Source: JANNRR01 sp031401675
Lineage (GTDB): Bacteria; Pseudomonadota; Alphaproteobacteria; Rhodobacterales; Rhodobacteraceae
DNA length: 18,184 nucleotides
Assembly: GCA_031401675.1 (NCBI GenBank)
Contig: JANNRR010000058.1
Span: forward strand, 1 to 18,184
Reading direction: 5' to 3'
Position 1 is the first letter of the stretch, and every line of letters begins with the position of its first letter. Both the position numbers and the translations under genes were made by a program. The notes under the pieces were generated by a model. That model had not been told where the DNA came from. It ran no database searches and worked only from the letters and a program-made list of their open reading frames with translations. Positions 1 to 6,063 of this stretch are shown one piece after another.

Positions 1-339
1 ACAGGAGGGGCTCAACCATAAAGCGCCTAGAACATGCATCGCTGCGCCCACCCGGCGGTCAGGCGCTGCCCTCGTTCCGATCACACGGCTCGATGACGGG
101 TTTGTCCCGCAAAGCGGACCTCGGCAGGGCAAATGCAGGAGTTCACCCGGCTACTCGTCAAAAATCTCCCCCAACCCCCATCCAATCGTTAAATTTCCCT
201 TAATCGAATAACCTCAACCCATTGATTGCAAACACATAAAAATTGTCCCACCGCGAGACGCTTCGCCAATCCCCACCTTTCCATCGCGCCGCAAACCCGC
301 TACCCCTAGCGGAACCCGCCCCAACCAAGGCCGCGCCCC
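1..339. other. Non-coding leader region upstream of the LOG-family gene
   Basis: No convincing coding sequence is visible on either strand; the open frame on the minus strand is antisense to the LOG gene. The first bases read, in one frame, as a short tail ending in TAA at 19-21, which could be the end of a gene outside the window, but this is too short to support. Positions about 185-245 are clearly more AT-rich than the surroundings and contain a perfect TTAA-N7-TTAA motif, so this is probably the promoter region of the gene starting at 340. I see no clear -35/-10 pair and no terminator. Confidence 0.6.
189..203. promoter_or_regulatory. CtrA-type binding site (TTAA-N7-TTAA)
   Basis: The sequence is TTAA (189-192), ATTTCCC, TTAA (200-203), an exact match to the full CtrA consensus known from Caulobacter and other Alphaproteobacteria. 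It lies about 137 bp upstream of the GTG start of the LOG-family gene, in an AT-rich patch of an otherwise GC-rich region, where chance occurrence is unlikely. Whether CtrA acts on this gene or on one beyond the left edge cannot be decided here. Confidence 0.5.
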
Positions 340-1158
340 GTGAAAGACGATCCCGCCGCCCCGCTGCTTCGCGCCCATCCCTTCCGCGACAGCCAGCAGG
401 ATGCCCAGACCGCCCGCGAAATCCCCGATACCGCGCAGACCCGCGCCCCCGCCTACCGGTTGGCCTTCACCGATGACGATTTCCTGACCCGCGAGGAACT
501 GCGCCCTGTCCGCCTGCAGCTGGAGCTGCTGAAGCCGCAGATGATGCTGGACGAGGCGGGCATCATCTCGACCATCGTGCTTTTCGGCGGCTCCCGCATC
601 CGCGAAACCCCGGGTGCCAACCCCGCCACCGCCGCCCTGTCGCCCTGGTACGATCAGGCCCGCCGCTTCGCCCGGCTGATGACCGAGAAATCCAACGGCT
701 CGCAGGGCGTCGAGAACGTCATCATCACCGGCGGCGGCCCCGGCGTGATGGAGGCCGGCAACCGCGGCGCCGCCGACGCCGGCGGCATCTCGATCGGGCT
801 GAACATCGTGCTGCCCCACGAACAGGCTCCGAACGAATATGTCACCCCCAACCTCTGCTTCAACTTCCACTACTTCGCCATCCGCAAGATGCATTTCCTG
901 ATGCGCGCCCGCGCCGTCGCCGTCTTTCCCGGCGGCTTCGGCACCATGGACGAGATGTTCGAGGCGCTGACCCTGATCCAGACCAAACGGATGAAGCCGC
1001 TGCCGTTCCTCTTGTTCGGCCGGGCGTTCTGGGACGGGGTGATCAACTGGGCGGCGCTGGCCGAAGCCGGCATGATCGCCCAGGCTGATCTGCAGCTTTT
1101 CCGCTTTGTCGAAACGGCAGAGGAGGCGGTGGCGGTGATCGATGGGTGGAAGGTGTAG
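340..1158 (+). CDS. LOG-family protein (TIGR00730, lysine-decarboxylase-like Rossmann fold)
   Basis: This 272-aa cytoplasmic protein belongs to the LOG/TIGR00730 family, whose characterised members are nucleoside 5'-monophosphate phosphoribohydrolases (cytokinin-activating LOG type). Older databases call them lysine decarboxylases. The nucleotide-binding glycine cluster GGGPGVMEAGNRGA is at residues 131-144 and the family signature PGGFGTMDE at 197-205; both are intact. The first ~60 residues are a polar extension typical of the longer alphaproteobacterial subgroup. The start is a GTG with only a weak AAGG 10 nt upstream; no ATG gives a better fit. The gene is monocistronic and converges on the next gene. 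A CtrA-type box lies upstream. The family is certain; the substrate is not known. Confidence 0.9.
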   Translation: MKDDPAAPLLRAHPFRDSQQDAQTAREIPDTAQTRAPAYRLAFTDDDFLTREELRPVRLQLELLKPQMMLDEAGIISTIVLFGGSRIRETPGANPATAALSPWYDQARRFARLMTEKSNGSQGVENVIITGGGPGVMEAGNRGAADAGGISIGLNIVLPHEQAPNEYVTPNLCFNFHYFAIRKMHFLMRARAVAVFPGGFGTMDEMFEALTLIQTKRMKPLPFLLFGRAFWDGVINWAALAEAGMIAQADLQLFRFVETAEEAVAVIDGWKV

Positions 1159-1194
1159 GGCGACCGGTCCAGCACCACCAGCCACCGCCCCGGT

Positions 1195-2337
1195 TCAGAA
1201 CCGGGCGCCAGTCAAGGGATGGGCGCCGCGAAAGTCAAACGCATATTGCCCGGTGTTGAAGCCGGCCCCGCTTGCGGTGGCCCGGCCGGCGGTGATCCTG
1301 ACATTCGGGTCCGGCGACTGACGGTTGACCAGCAGGTTGGTCCCCTTTTCCTTGTAGTTTCCGGAAAAGCCGAACAGGTTCGGGCTGGCCGCAACCGCAG
1401 CCTGATAGACCTGCTTGGCCGCCGAATCGAGCGCCGAAAAGGTGAATGCCGGCACCCCGGTCCGGTATTTTTCCCACGTATAGATCTTGGGAATGATCTT
1501 GTCGAAGACCGCCTGATTGTAGATCAGCACGCCGGCCTGACAGAGCCCGGCATAGGCGTTCAGCAAGGCAAGATCCCGCGGGCTCATCGCGGTTTTTGCC
1601 AAAGGCGCGGCGGTGGACGGTCCGCCCAGTTTCACCGACCGGCGGTCCAGCGCATCGCGCAGGTTCAACAGCGGCGACGACAGGATCGAGGCGACCACAT
1701 TGTCGGGGTTGCCCCAGCCGGCATTGATCTGGGCGTCCAGCGCCAGCCCCCAGGACGGTTGGAACACCTGGGAAAACTGATAGAACAGCTGTAGCGGCGT
1801 ATGGTGCCATCCCGGCGCGATGGTCAGGGTGAAATCGCTGGTCATGCAGCGCATGATGGCGTGCCATTGCAGGCGATGCGATTGATCGCCGTGCGCCTTG
1901 CCAGCGCCGGGGTCCTTGTTCAGCCCCATCCGCTGCGCTTCGAAAAACGCCGATGCCGACAGCAGACCGCCAAGCAGTGCGCGGGTGGCGGGGAACCAGC
2001 AATAGCCCTCGTAATATTCCAGCGCCCGCGACAACTTGACATAGTCGGCGACACCCGGTGCCTTGACGAAGCGCGGATCACCGGTGGCCGGCAGCCAGGC
2101 CACCGGGTTCAGTTTCGCCAGACCGATTTCGGTCGACAGCAGCCCCATCTTGATCATGCACAGCGGCGTGTTGTATTGCAGCAGAACATGCACCTTGATG
2201 ATATCCAGCCGCACATTCACAACGTTGACGGCCGCATATCGCGCCTGCAGTGTGGCATAGTGCAGGTCGCACAGTTCCCCGACCGCCCAGCCAGCGGTGT
2301 TGGCGTTCGCAGCGGCTCCACAGACAATGCATGGCAT
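1195..2337 (-). CDS. Unrecognised 380-aa protein with N-terminal C-x2-C / C-x2-H pattern
   Basis: I do not recognise this family. The ATG at 2337 is preceded by a good AGGAG ribosome-binding site, and the frame is open for 380 codons. The N-terminus has Cys3, Cys6, Cys23 and His26, a spacing that could bind a metal ion like a small zinc knuckle; this is inference. A His-rich central part (about 149-180, including SHRLQWHAIM and GWHHTP) and an Asn/Gly/Ala-rich C-terminus follow. There is no signal peptide and no clear membrane helix. The gene stands alone, convergent with the LOG gene; a 7-bp inverted repeat (1189-1195/1199-1205) overlaps its stop codon but has no T-tract. Upstream is a 316-bp gene-free region. 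It could be accessory. Confidence 0.75.
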   Translation of the reverse strand: MPCIVCGAAANANTAGWAVGELCDLHYATLQARYAAVNVVNVRLDIIKVHVLLQYNTPLCMIKMGLLSTEIGLAKLNPVAWLPATGDPRFVKAPGVADYVKLSRALEYYEGYCWFPATRALLGGLLSASAFFEAQRMGLNKDPGAGKAHGDQSHRLQWHAIMRCMTSDFTLTIAPGWHHTPLQLFYQFSQVFQPSWGLALDAQINAGWGNPDNVVASILSSPLLNLRDALDRRSVKLGGPSTAAPLAKTAMSPRDLALLNAYAGLCQAGVLIYNQAVFDKIIPKIYTWEKYRTGVPAFTFSALDSAAKQVYQAAVAASPNLFGFSGNYKEKGTNLLVNRQSPDPNVRITAGRATASGAGFNTGQYAFDFRGAHPLTGARF

Positions 2338-2653
2338 CTGGTTCTCCTATAATCCGGTTTTGGCGCTAACGGGCCGGGCTTTGGTGCGCAATCTGTCGCT
2401 GGCCCGTTCGGCTCGGGCTCGTTCGGCTCTGGCTGGATCGGCACTCTGCAATCTGGTCTGGTGTCAGGTTTGGCGCATGAAGTGGAAGGATGAAATGGGC
2501 GACTCGTCAATCTAACCCGTTCAGCCTATCCCCGATCCGTTCGGGCCGGCAATCCCGTTGTCTCCGACCCCGGGCCCGGCCAACCGCCAGGCAATTATCG
2601 GTCGATGGCGGATCTGGTCCATGTTGCGCCCCTGCCACCGGTCCGAACGCTTG
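2338..2653. other. Intergenic region with short GC-rich repeats
   Basis: This stretch separates the two minus-strand genes. It should hold the promoter of the 380-aa gene, but no clear -35/-10 pair is visible. It contains a 15-bp imperfect tandem duplication (2406-2435). The open frames crossing it are Pro/Glu/Arg-rich low-complexity translations of these repeats and lack good ribosome-binding sites, so I do not call a gene. Confidence 0.5.
2406..2435. repeat. 15-bp tandem duplication
   Basis: GTTCGGCTCGGGCTC (2406-2420) is followed directly by GTTCGGCTCTGGCTG (2421-2435), 13 of 15 bases identical. It lies in the gene-free stretch upstream of the 380-aa gene. No function can be assigned. Confidence 0.6.
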
Positions 2654-3154
2654 TCAGCCCACCAGGACCCGGGTCCATGGCCGCAGCCGCCGGGCAATCC
2701 AGATCAGGTGGTCGCGGCGAAAGGCAACGCAGCCCGCCGTCAGATGCCCCGGTCCGCGCCACTGGTGCAGAAAGATCGCCGAGCCGGAACCGGGAACGGC
2801 GGGCCGCGTGTTCCAGTCGGTGATCAGGATCAGATCATATATCGGATCGGCCCGGAACAGCCGTTCATGCCCAAACCGGTGCGGTGCGCGGACCGGTCGG
2901 TTGTAGGCGGGGTCGCGCGGGTCGTCGGACCAGAAGTCCTGCGGGCCGATCCTGCGCCCCCCGCTTGGCAACTCTGCCCGCCCGATCCGGCCGGCACGGT
3001 ACAACACTGCGCTGATCCGGTGCGCCCCCGCCGGGGTGGCGCCGTCGCCTTCGGCTTTGTTGGCTGAAATCCCGCCACGGCCGATGCTGGCTGGAAAGCG
3101 CCGGCCGCAAAACCGGACGCCCCAGCGGCCGACCAGCAGGTCGCTGCGGTTCAC
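2654..3154 (-). CDS. L,D-transpeptidase (YkuD-type) family protein
   Basis: This 166-aa protein has the C-terminal signature of YkuD-type L,D-transpeptidases, which make 3-3 cross-links in peptidoglycan or attach proteins to it. His130 (in IFLHQW) precedes TAGCVAF with the nucleophile candidate Cys142. TAGC replaces the commoner SHGC, as in a divergent subgroup. Gly/Arg-rich stretches fill the N-terminal half. No signal peptide is seen, which is odd for an enzyme acting in the periplasm. It starts with GTG at 3154, whose GTGA overlaps the TGA stop of the GTP cyclohydrolase gene, so the two are translationally coupled and presumably one operon. The catalytic assignment is from motif only. Confidence 0.75.
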   Translation of the reverse strand: MNRSDLLVGRWGVRFCGRRFPASIGRGGISANKAEGDGATPAGAHRISAVLYRAGRIGRAELPSGGRRIGPQDFWSDDPRDPAYNRPVRAPHRFGHERLFRADPIYDLILITDWNTRPAVPGSGSAIFLHQWRGPGHLTAGCVAFRRDHLIWIARRLRPWTRVLVG

Positions 3155-4248
3155 AACAGGTGCCCGGACTTCGCGGCCTTGGTCGCCAGATAGTCCTGAT
3201 TGTGGCTTGTGTGCCCGACCAGCAGCGGCACCCGCTCGGTCACTCTGATGCCGTTGGCCTCGATCATCGCCACCTTGGCCGGGTTGTTGGTCAGCAGCCG
3301 CACCGACGCGAACCCCATCGCCTTCAGGATCGAGGCTCCCAGCCGGAAGTCGCGCTCGTCATCCTCAAATCCCAGCCGGTGATTGGCCTCGACCGTGTCG
3401 AACCCCTGATCCTGCAGCGAATAGGCCCGCATCTTGTTGGCCAGCCCGATCCCGCGCCCTTCCTGATTGAGATACAGCAGCACGCCTGCACTTTCCGCTC
3501 CCATTTGCGTCAGCGCCGCCCGCAACTGCGGGCCGCAATCGCATTTCAGACTGCCGAGAAGGTCGCCGGTGAAACAGGCCGAATGCAGCCGCGCCAGCAC
3601 CGGGGCATCGCGGCGGGGACTGCCGATCTCAACCGCATAGTGCTCCTCGCCGCCATCCTCGGGGCGAAAGACATGCAGCCGCCCGGCTTCGGCAGCCGCC
3701 ATCGGCAGACGGGCCGAGATGACGGGATGCAGGGGCGAGGCGGCGAACATCACCGGTGCCGCCAGCGCCATGTCGATCCGGGTCAGGCTCAGGCTGGCGG
3801 CCAGCCCATCGCCATCGCTGACCGGCAGAACCAGCACCGCCGGCAACAGCCGCGCCGACTTGGTCAGGGCTATCGCGGCGCGGTGCAGGTGGGACGCACC
3901 ATCCCGCATCGTCCGCAGCGGGCCCTTCAGCGGCGCGCGCAGATCGTCGGCCGGGTCGGCCACGGCCCGCAGCCACGCCAGATCGGCATCCGCAGGCGGG
4001 ATCACCCGCGCCAGATCGCCGTCATAGGCCCGCGCCTTCAGCGTGTCGGCGCGCCGGGCGGTTATCGCCAGAACCGGGTCGCCCATTGCCCGCAGTGCGG
4101 CAAGCCGCGCCACGTCCAACGCCTCGACCGCGACAGCCAGCACGGCGTCGGCACCCGTCACCAGCACCACAGGCACCCCCATGCGCAGGTCGGCGCGGGC
4201 GCGGTTCAGGCGTTCGGCAATGGTCGGGATCAACGACGAAGGGGGCAT
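3151..4248 (-). CDS. ribA: GTP cyclohydrolase II (riboflavin biosynthesis), with degenerate N-terminal domain
   Basis: GTP cyclohydrolase II opens GTP to the pyrimidine precursor of riboflavin. The C-terminal half carries all key features: zinc ligands Cys225, Cys236 and Cys238 (SACFTGD...LKCDCGPQL), QEGRGIGL at 262-269, and TNNPAK at 320-325. The first ~170 residues occupy the place of a RibB (DHBP synthase) domain but lack its acidic metal-binding motifs, so I read it as a degenerate RibB-like domain fused to RibA. The frame is open further upstream; I chose ATG 4248 (MPPSSL, 365 aa) because the upstream 42 residues are not family-like and the intergenic palindrome would otherwise lie inside the gene. 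No FMN riboswitch is seen upstream. It is divergent from the response regulator and coupled to the L,D-transpeptidase-like gene. Confidence 0.92.
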   Translation of the reverse strand: MPPSSLIPTIAERLNRARADLRMGVPVVLVTGADAVLAVAVEALDVARLAALRAMGDPVLAITARRADTLKARAYDGDLARVIPPADADLAWLRAVADPADDLRAPLKGPLRTMRDGASHLHRAAIALTKSARLLPAVLVLPVSDGDGLAASLSLTRIDMALAAPVMFAASPLHPVISARLPMAAAEAGRLHVFRPEDGGEEHYAVEIGSPRRDAPVLARLHSACFTGDLLGSLKCDCGPQLRAALTQMGAESAGVLLYLNQEGRGIGLANKMRAYSLQDQGFDTVEANHRLGFEDDERDFRLGASILKAMGFASVRLLTNNPAKVAMIEANGIRVTERVPLLVGHTSHNQDYLATKAAKSGHLL

Positions 4249-4290
4249 GAACGTTCCGCTGGCATGCCGTCTGTCTATCCCGGCCTGAAA

Positions 4291-4307
4291 GGAATTGAAA
4301 CAATTCC
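4291..4307. promoter_or_regulatory. Perfect palindrome (7-3-7), likely operator
   Basis: GGAATTG (4291-4297), AAA, CAATTCC (4301-4307) is a perfect inverted repeat in the divergent region between ribA and the response regulator gene. It is 43 bp upstream of the ribA ATG and just upstream of a possible -10 (TATACT, 4330-4335) for the regulator gene. The placement suggests a dimeric DNA-binding protein controlling one or both genes; which protein is unknown. Confidence 0.45.
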
Positions 4308-4404
4308 CCGCCCCGCGACACGTCCGCGTTATACTGCTGTCGCAAATCTTGTCGGCAGCGTGATGCAGGCGCATGTGGAACGCATCAACTCAAGGAGCGC
4401 CACG

Positions 4405-5091
4405 ATGGCCAACCTGAAACGAATTCTGCTGGTGGACGACGAGGACGATTTGCGCGAAGCCTTGTCGGAACAACTGGTGATGACCGAGGATTTCGACGTG
4501 TTCGAGGCCGCAACCGGCCAGGAGGCGATGGAAAAGGTCAAGGCCGGACATTTCGACCTGGCGATCCTGGATGTCGGCCTGCCCGACACCGATGGCCGCG
4601 AGTTGTGCCGCCGGATGCGCAAGGGCGGGGTGAAATGCCCGATCCTGATGCTGACCGGGCATGACAGCGATGCCGATACCATCCTGGGGCTGGATGCGGG
4701 CGCAAACGACTATGTGACCAAGCCGTTCAAGTTCCCGGTGCTGCTGGCCCGGATCCGGGCGCAGCTGCGCACGCACGAACAGTCCGAGGATGCGGTGTTC
4801 CAGCTTGGCCCCTATACCTTCAAGCCGGCGCAGAAAATGCTGCTGGATGAACGCGACAAAAAGATCCGGTTGACGGAAAAGGAAACCAACATCCTGAAGT
4901 TCCTGTATCGGGCGACCGATGGCGTGGTGCCGCGCGATGTGCTGCTGCACGAGGTCTGGGGCTACAATGCCGGCGTGACCACGCACACATTGGAGACACA
5001 CATTTACCGCCTTCGGCAGAAAATAGAACCAGATCCGTCGAATGCCCGCCTTCTTGTGACCGAATCCGGTGGGTATCGTCTGGTGGCGTAA
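4405..5091 (+). CDS. OmpR/PhoB-family response regulator (CenR-like)
   Basis: This is a 228-aa two-component response regulator. The receiver domain (about 5-120) has the acidic pocket Asp11/Asp12, phospho-acceptor Asp56 (LAILDVGLPD), Thr84 and Lys106 (VTKPFKF), all intact. A winged-helix DNA-binding domain (about 130-228) ends in THTLETHIYRLRQKIE and a GGYRLV C-terminus. ATG 4405 is chosen because AAGGAG lies 7 nt upstream and the receiver begins right after it; the much longer open frame upstream is antisense to ribA. It resembles the conserved alphaproteobacterial regulator CenR of the cell envelope; that name is from memory of the family and is unverified. No histidine kinase gene is adjacent. 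Its 3' end runs into the first small-RNA-like unit and terminator. Confidence 0.93.
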   Translation: MANLKRILLVDDEDDLREALSEQLVMTEDFDVFEAATGQEAMEKVKAGHFDLAILDVGLPDTDGRELCRRMRKGGVKCPILMLTGHDSDADTILGLDAGANDYVTKPFKFPVLLARIRAQLRTHEQSEDAVFQLGPYTFKPAQKMLLDERDKKIRLTEKETNILKFLYRATDGVVPRDVLLHEVWGYNAGVTTHTLETHIYRLRQKIEPDPSNARLLVTESGGYRLVA

Positions 5092-5109
5092 GGATTCTTT
5101 TCAGACCCC

Positions 5110-5180
5110 GCGCACGCCCGGGTTACGGCGTGTTTCCTCCCTGTTGGACTGGCCCGGCCTCGTGCCGGGCCTTTTTTTTT
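5110..5180 (+). ncRNA. Candidate small RNA, copy 1 (3'UTR-type, two hairpins)
   Basis: Directly after the response regulator gene the sequence forms stem 1 (5112-5118 with 5127-5133, 8-nt loop CGGGTTAC), a single-stranded linker TTCCTCCCTGTTGGACT (5134-5150), then a terminator hairpin (5151-5171) and a 9-T tract. A second copy at 5382-5450 keeps the same layout, and its stem 1 differs by compensatory changes (A-T to G-C at 5114/5131 against 5386/5403; C-G to T-A at 5115/5130 against 5387/5402). This supports selection on RNA structure. The CCTCCC linker could pair with Shine-Dalgarno regions. No separate promoter is obvious, so it may be released from the 3' end of the regulator mRNA. Confidence 0.5.
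5151..5180 (+). terminator. Rho-independent terminator
   Basis: GGCCCGGC (5151-5158), loop CTCGT, GCCGGGCC (5164-5171), followed by nine T (5172-5180). It ends transcription of the response regulator gene and forms the 3' part of small-RNA candidate copy 1. Confidence 0.92.
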
Positions 5181-5291
5181 GCGCCGCCTGCCGTTGCGAC
5201 CCGGCCTTTGACAGATACGCCGCCCGGCCCGGAATTGCGCCGCAGGTATGGAATTCCGCAATTGGCTTCACCGCCCGCCCGGTTCAATCTG

Positions 5292-5320
5292 TTGTCATTG
5301 GAAGGCCCCGAAGTTTTGTA
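5292..5320 (+). promoter_or_regulatory. Possible promoter for small-RNA copy 2
   Basis: TTGTCA (5292-5297) and TTTGTA (5315-5320) are separated by 17 bp, a fair sigma-70-type match. A start near 5327 would give a transcript of about 124 nt ending at the terminator at 5450. Found by eye only. Confidence 0.3.
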
Positions 5321-5381
5321 ACGATTTGTCCGGTCCCGATAGTCGAACGCCGCTGCGTTCGAGCCGATCATTCCCCACCCC

Positions 5382-5450
5382 GCGCGTGTCCGGGCAATGG
5401 CACGCCCCTCCCTGTTGGACTGGCCCGGCCCTGTGCCGGGCCTTTTTTTT
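5382..5450 (+). ncRNA. Candidate small RNA, copy 2 (homologue of copy 1)
   Basis: This unit repeats copy 1: stem 1 (5384-5390 with 5399-5405, 8-nt loop CGGGCAAT), linker CCCTCCCTGTTGGACT (5406-5421), terminator hairpin and T-tract. It lies between two protein genes, so it is not simply a gene's terminator. Upstream there is a further perfect hairpin, TCGAACGC (5343-5350), 4-nt loop, GCGTTCGA (5355-5362), and a possible promoter at 5292-5320, so the full transcript could span about 5327-5450. The identical linker and covarying stem suggest tandem duplication of a regulatory RNA. Functionally comparable Rhodobacter RNAs with CUCC-rich motifs are known (CcsR group), but I cannot claim homology to them. 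Confidence 0.55.
5422..5450 (+). terminator. Rho-independent terminator (duplicate)
   Basis: GGCCCGGC (5422-5429), loop CCTGT, GCCGGGCC (5435-5442), eight T (5443-5450). It is nearly identical to the terminator at 5151-5180 and has no protein gene immediately upstream, which argues for a small transcript ending here. Confidence 0.9.
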
Positions 5451-5618
5451 GGCCAATGGTCTTTGCACCCTCTGCGACAGTCATTCTGCAACAAAAGCAA
5501 TTGATCCATACGATTGCCGTATTTCCCTGCACAATTGCCCGTGGGCGCGGCACCAGATACCCGCCTCGGCCCGGGCAAAAGGCACCGGCACCGCAACCGA
5601 AAAAGGAGCTTTCCACCT

Positions 5619-5942
5619 ATGTCCCGCTTTGCCCGTACGTTGGCCGCAAGCGCGTTCGCGCTGTTGGCGTCTCAGCCTGCCCTTGCCGGAAACCTTGATT
5701 TCAAGCTGATCAACAAATCCGGTTTTACCTTGCAGGAGTTCTATGTGTCTTCTGCCCGGCGCGAACGGTGGGGCAATGATGTGCTGGGCCAGGGTGTGCT
5801 GGAAAACGGGCGCAGTGCCACGGTGAACTTTCCGGTGGAAAGCGATGACTGCGTTTATGACATCAAGATGATCTTCAACGATGGCGACGTGCTGACCGAC
5901 CAGCTGAACCTGTGCGAAACCACCAGCTACACGATCAACTGA
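5619..5942 (+). CDS. Small secreted (periplasmic) protein of unknown function
   Basis: The product has 107 aa. A typical Sec signal peptide (SRFARTLAASAFALLASQPALA) is followed by a probable cleavage site before GNLDF, leaving a mature domain of about 84 residues. That domain shows alternating hydrophobic strands (FKLINKSGFTLQEFYVSS, NFPVES, YDIKMIF) and two Cys (in DDCVYD and NLCETT) that could form a disulphide. It resembles a small beta-rich family common in Alphaproteobacteria that is usually left hypothetical; no activity is known to me. ATG 5619 is chosen because AAAAGGAG lies about 11 nt upstream and the signal peptide starts there; the frame stays open upstream with no signal-like sequence. 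It follows the small-RNA region. Confidence 0.85.
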   Translation: MSRFARTLAASAFALLASQPALAGNLDFKLINKSGFTLQEFYVSSARRERWGNDVLGQGVLENGRSATVNFPVESDDCVYDIKMIFNDGDVLTDQLNLCETTSYTIN

Positions 5943-6063
5943 TCGTGGCGAGGGGCGGGGCCGGCGACCCTGCCCACTTTCCGGCACATCTTCCGGCGCA
6001 CTTTCCGGGTGGAGGTGGCAGGGCCATGCCGCTATCCTGCGCCTCTGACGCAGGAGTTGCCGC

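Noticed and set aside
214..1185. 323-codon frame on the minus strand
   Set aside because: Antisense to the LOG-family gene, which has all its signature motifs; the product is Gly/Ala/His-rich and unlike a real protein.
1189..1205. 7-bp inverted repeat between the convergent LOG and 380-aa genes as a terminator
   Set aside because: There is no T-tract on either strand and it overlaps the stop codon, so I do not call it a terminator.
2348..2353. TATAAT as a plus-strand -10 box
   Set aside because: No matching -35 element at the right distance and no plus-strand gene downstream; on the minus strand the site abuts the ribosome-binding site of the 380-aa gene.
3160..4404. 415-codon upstream extension of the response regulator frame
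   Set aside because: It is antisense to ribA and low-complexity; the receiver domain starts cleanly at the ATG with a good ribosome-binding site at 4405.
4249..4404. FMN riboswitch upstream of ribA
   Set aside because: The conserved RFN elements are not visible on the minus strand in this short leader.
5279..5290. GGTTCAATC resembling a tRNA T-loop
   Set aside because: No acceptor stem, anticodon arm or D-arm can be formed around it.
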